Origin: BS750m-G4 sp964472195
GTDB lineage: Bacteria; Bacteroidota; Ignavibacteria; Tepidaquicellales; Tepidaquicellaceae
Length of the DNA stretch: 8,410 bases
Direction of reading: 5' to 3'
NCBI GenBank assembly: GCA_964472195.1
Contig: CAYYJH010000106.1
Location: 1 to 8,410, forward strand
The position numbers were made by a program, and so were the translations under genes. Positions 6,605 to 8,410 of the stretch are shown one piece after another; positions within the stretch are counted from its first letter, which is position 1; every line of letters begins with the position of its first letter. The notes below the pieces were generated by a model. The model was not told where the DNA came from and did not search any database. It was given only the letters and a program-made list of their open reading frames with translations.

Positions 6605-8163
6605 GCTTGTTGTTCCATAATTTGTGAGATATCTTCATTTATTTTTTCCTCTAACTCTCTCGCCTCCAGACTTAACACTTTTAGTTCTTCATTCAATTCT
6701 TCAATCTTTTCATAAAAATCAAAATCATCGTCCGCTTTTTCTGTTAGACCAACATATCTTCCCGGATTAAGAGAGTAGTTCTGTTCTTTTATTTCTTTAA
6801 GTGTCGTGACTTTGCATAAACCAGGAATGTCCACATATTTATTTTTAGGAAAGTTTTTCTTCCATTCTTTCTTCATTTTACCAAGAGTAGAAATATCAAT
6901 CCTTTCTTCCCTGTAAAGCCTTGCAATGTTAGCAATGTATTGCAGTTGTTCTGGAGTATATTCTCTGTGTGCTCTGTCTATTTGTGTATAAATATTTCTT
7001 GTATCAATAAAGAGCACTTTATCCTTTCGTTTGGTCTTTTTCTTTCCTTTATCTAAAAACCATAACGTGCAGGGAAGTGTAACAGTGTAAAAGAAATTAG
7101 TGGAAACGGAAATCATTATATCAACTCCATAATCATCAACCAGAGCTTTGCGCAGATCATATTCGCTTTGTCTCGCATCGGCAGCAGCATTAGACATTAC
7201 AAATCCTGCTCTTCCGTTTTCATTTAATGCAGACCAAAAAATCTGTATCCACAAATAGTTTCCGTTATCTGCACGAGGTAATCCGTAGCAGAATCTTTTA
7301 TCAGTTTTTATTTTATCCTTATCAATTCCGTTTACATTGAAAGGTGGATTAGCAAGTACAAAATCAAACCTGCCTAAAGATTTATGAACACTTTCATAAT
7401 AAGTGTTGCCTTGCTTTACATCACCTTCAAGTCCGTGCACTGCAAGGTTCATTTTACAAAGACGGATAGTTTCTGCTGTTTTTTCTTCACCATAAATTGA
7501 AATTACCTTACTCGGATTCTTTTTATGCTCGGCAACAAACTTTGCACTCTGCACAAACATACCACCGCTCCCACAGGCTGGATCTAAAATCTTTCCTTTG
7601 TAAGGTTCAAGTATTTCAACAATAAGTTTTACAATAGAAGTGGGAGTAAAGAACTCACCGCCTTTTTGTCCTTCTGCCATTGCAAACTTGCCGAGGAAGT
7701 ATTCGTAGATTTTACCAAACACATCGCCTTCAATATCCATCGGAATACCGGCAAAGTTTCTTATGAGTGCAACCAGCACATCACTTTCAAACTGCATGTA
7801 ATTCTTAGGCAGGACACCTGCAAGATTTGAGTTGTCTTCTTCAATCAGCTTCATCGCATTATTAACCGCACTACCAATGTTACTTCCTTCCGGGAGGCTT
7901 TGTAAATATTCATAACTTGCTTTATCAGGAATGTAAAGAACACCTTTAGCTTGGTAGTTCAGCTTGCCAATTTTAGCTCTTCCACCTTTAGATTCTTTCT
8001 CAAGTTTTTCTTTTGCTTTGGAGAATTTGAAGTCGGCATACTTAAGAAATATTAATCCAAGCACGGGGGTTGAGTATTCGGATGATTTAAGTCCGGAGTT
8101 AGCACGAAGCTGGTCAGCAGCTTCCCAAAGACGTTTTTCGAGGTCAGAGTTATTTGAGGGCAT
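6601..8163 (-). CDS. hsdM: Type I restriction-modification DNA methyltransferase subunit M
   Basis: HsdM, 520 residues, transfers a methyl group from S-adenosylmethionine to adenine N6 within the HsdS-defined site. It protects host DNA as an M2S1 complex and is required for HsdR to act. An N-terminal HsdM_N helical domain (about 7-125, LWEAADQLRANSGLKSSEY) precedes the methyltransferase fold. There GGEFFTP (168-174) leads in, DPACGSGGMF (194-203) is the AdoMet-binding motif I, and NPPF (272-275) is the catalytic motif IV of gamma-type N6-adenine methylases. The C-terminal 485-518 is a charged coiled coil that should pack on HsdS. All motifs are intact and the length is normal. The ATG at 8161-8163 has no Shine-Dalgarno sequence upstream. 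The TGA overlaps the hsdS ATG. Confidence 0.97.
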   Translation of the reverse strand: MPSNNSDLEKRLWEAADQLRANSGLKSSEYSTPVLGLIFLKYADFKFSKAKEKLEKESKGGRAKIGKLNYQAKGVLYIPDKASYEYLQSLPEGSNIGSAVNNAMKLIEEDNSNLAGVLPKNYMQFESDVLVALIRNFAGIPMDIEGDVFGKIYEYFLGKFAMAEGQKGGEFFTPTSIVKLIVEILEPYKGKILDPACGSGGMFVQSAKFVAEHKKNPSKVISIYGEEKTAETIRLCKMNLAVHGLEGDVKQGNTYYESVHKSLGRFDFVLANPPFNVNGIDKDKIKTDKRFCYGLPRADNGNYLWIQIFWSALNENGRAGFVMSNAAADARQSEYDLRKALVDDYGVDIMISVSTNFFYTVTLPCTLWFLDKGKKKTKRKDKVLFIDTRNIYTQIDRAHREYTPEQLQYIANIARLYREERIDISTLGKMKKEWKKNFPKNKYVDIPGLCKVTTLKEIKEQNYSLNPGRYVGLTEKADDDFDFYEKIEELNEELKVLSLEARELEEKINEDISQIMEQQA

Positions 8164-8298
8164 AGTATAAAACTTTGCTATTTATAGTTTAAATCATTTA
8201 ACGTTATTAACTTACTTTTAAGAATCTATAATATAAATACTAAATGTCGTCATTTAAATAATACATTATTCATCTCAAATTTTTTCTTTTTTATCCGC
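8164..8298 (-). promoter_or_regulatory. AT-rich upstream region of hsdM, probable operon promoter
   Basis: These 135 bp separate the dapF-like stop from the hsdM start and are strongly AT-rich. A TATATTAT-like element lies near 8226-8236, but I find no convincing partner box. A weak stem (TAAATG 8241-8246 with CATTTA 8251-8256, loop of 4) might end the upstream transcript. No TAATAnnnGACA box occurs here, so hsdM seems not to share the control site found before the abiE pair. No gene is visible. Confidence 0.35.
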
Positions 8299-8410
8299 TC
8301 AAACCCTCTCTGCCGGTCCCGCCAATGTCAGATTATGCACTTTATTTTCCACAATATCAAAATCGACAGTAAGATAACTCCCTGACTTTGTCAGCACGTC
8401 TACGGGTGGC
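8299..8410 (-). CDS. dapF: C-terminal end of probable diaminopimelate epimerase (partial, runs off window)
   Basis: The last 36 codons before TGA at 8301-8299 read VDVLTKSGSYLTVDFDIV, then a short loop, then VHNLTLAGPAERV. This matches the final beta strands of DapF, where a GG-LTV strand pair is followed by an L-GPA--VF-G ending. DapF epimerises LL- to meso-diaminopimelate in the lysine and peptidoglycan pathway. The protein stops right after GPAERV, a few residues short of the usual F-G-I ending. PhzF-fold relatives are an alternative. It is upstream of hsdM on the same strand and is probably the chromosomal neighbour of the defence island. Confidence 0.58.
   Translation of the reverse strand, partial: PPVDVLTKSGSYLTVDFDIVENKVHNLTLAGPAERV

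Noticed and set aside
7964..8170. Plus-strand open frame opposite the hsdM start
   Set aside because: Antisense to the conserved HsdM N-terminal domain, with no independent support.

Overview
The window is a defence island built around one type I restriction-modification operon, read entirely on the minus strand. In transcription order (high to low coordinates) it runs hsdM (6601-8163), hsdS (5390-6604), a 168-bp intergenic stretch with a candidate operator array, an AbiEi-like antitoxin gene (4442-5221), an AbiEii-like nucleotidyltransferase toxin gene (3369-4445), then hsdR (75-3376, interrupted by an assembly gap). The order hsdM-hsdS-[toxin-antitoxin]-hsdR is tight: hsdM/hsdS overlap by 4 nt, antitoxin/toxin by 4 nt, and toxin/hsdR by 8 nt. 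The C-terminal tail of a probable diaminopimelate epimerase (dapF) enters from the right edge on the same strand. A short possible gene end on the plus strand lies at the left edge.

The 100-N run at 2694-2793 is almost certainly artificial. The 55 bases on its left (2639-2693) are identical to the 55 bases on its right (2794-2848). Both encode the same 18 HsdR residues in the frame of their own half. Collapsing the duplicate and deleting the Ns restores one uninterrupted HsdR of 1048 residues, a normal length with nuclease, helicase and C-terminal regions all present. Read literally, the gap shifts the frame and creates a false stop.

HsdM and HsdS should form the modification methyltransferase, and HsdR adds ATP-driven translocation and cleavage. 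The abiE-type pair sits between hsdS and hsdR, with its own upstream repeat array (three TAATAnnnGACA boxes plus a 7-bp-arm dyad). This suggests that the antitoxin's autoregulatory site also governs hsdR. That could tie restriction activity to the toxin-antitoxin module while methylation is driven from the separate hsdM promoter. This regulatory idea is inference.

The organism looks like an AT-rich bacterium without Shine-Dalgarno sequences at most starts. The palindromic PAGQAG-encoding insert in hsdS resembles repeats I recall from metagenomic Bacteroidota/Ignavibacteria-like and candidate-phylum genomes. The gap structure points to a short-read metagenome-type assembly. Taxonomy remains a low-confidence guess.
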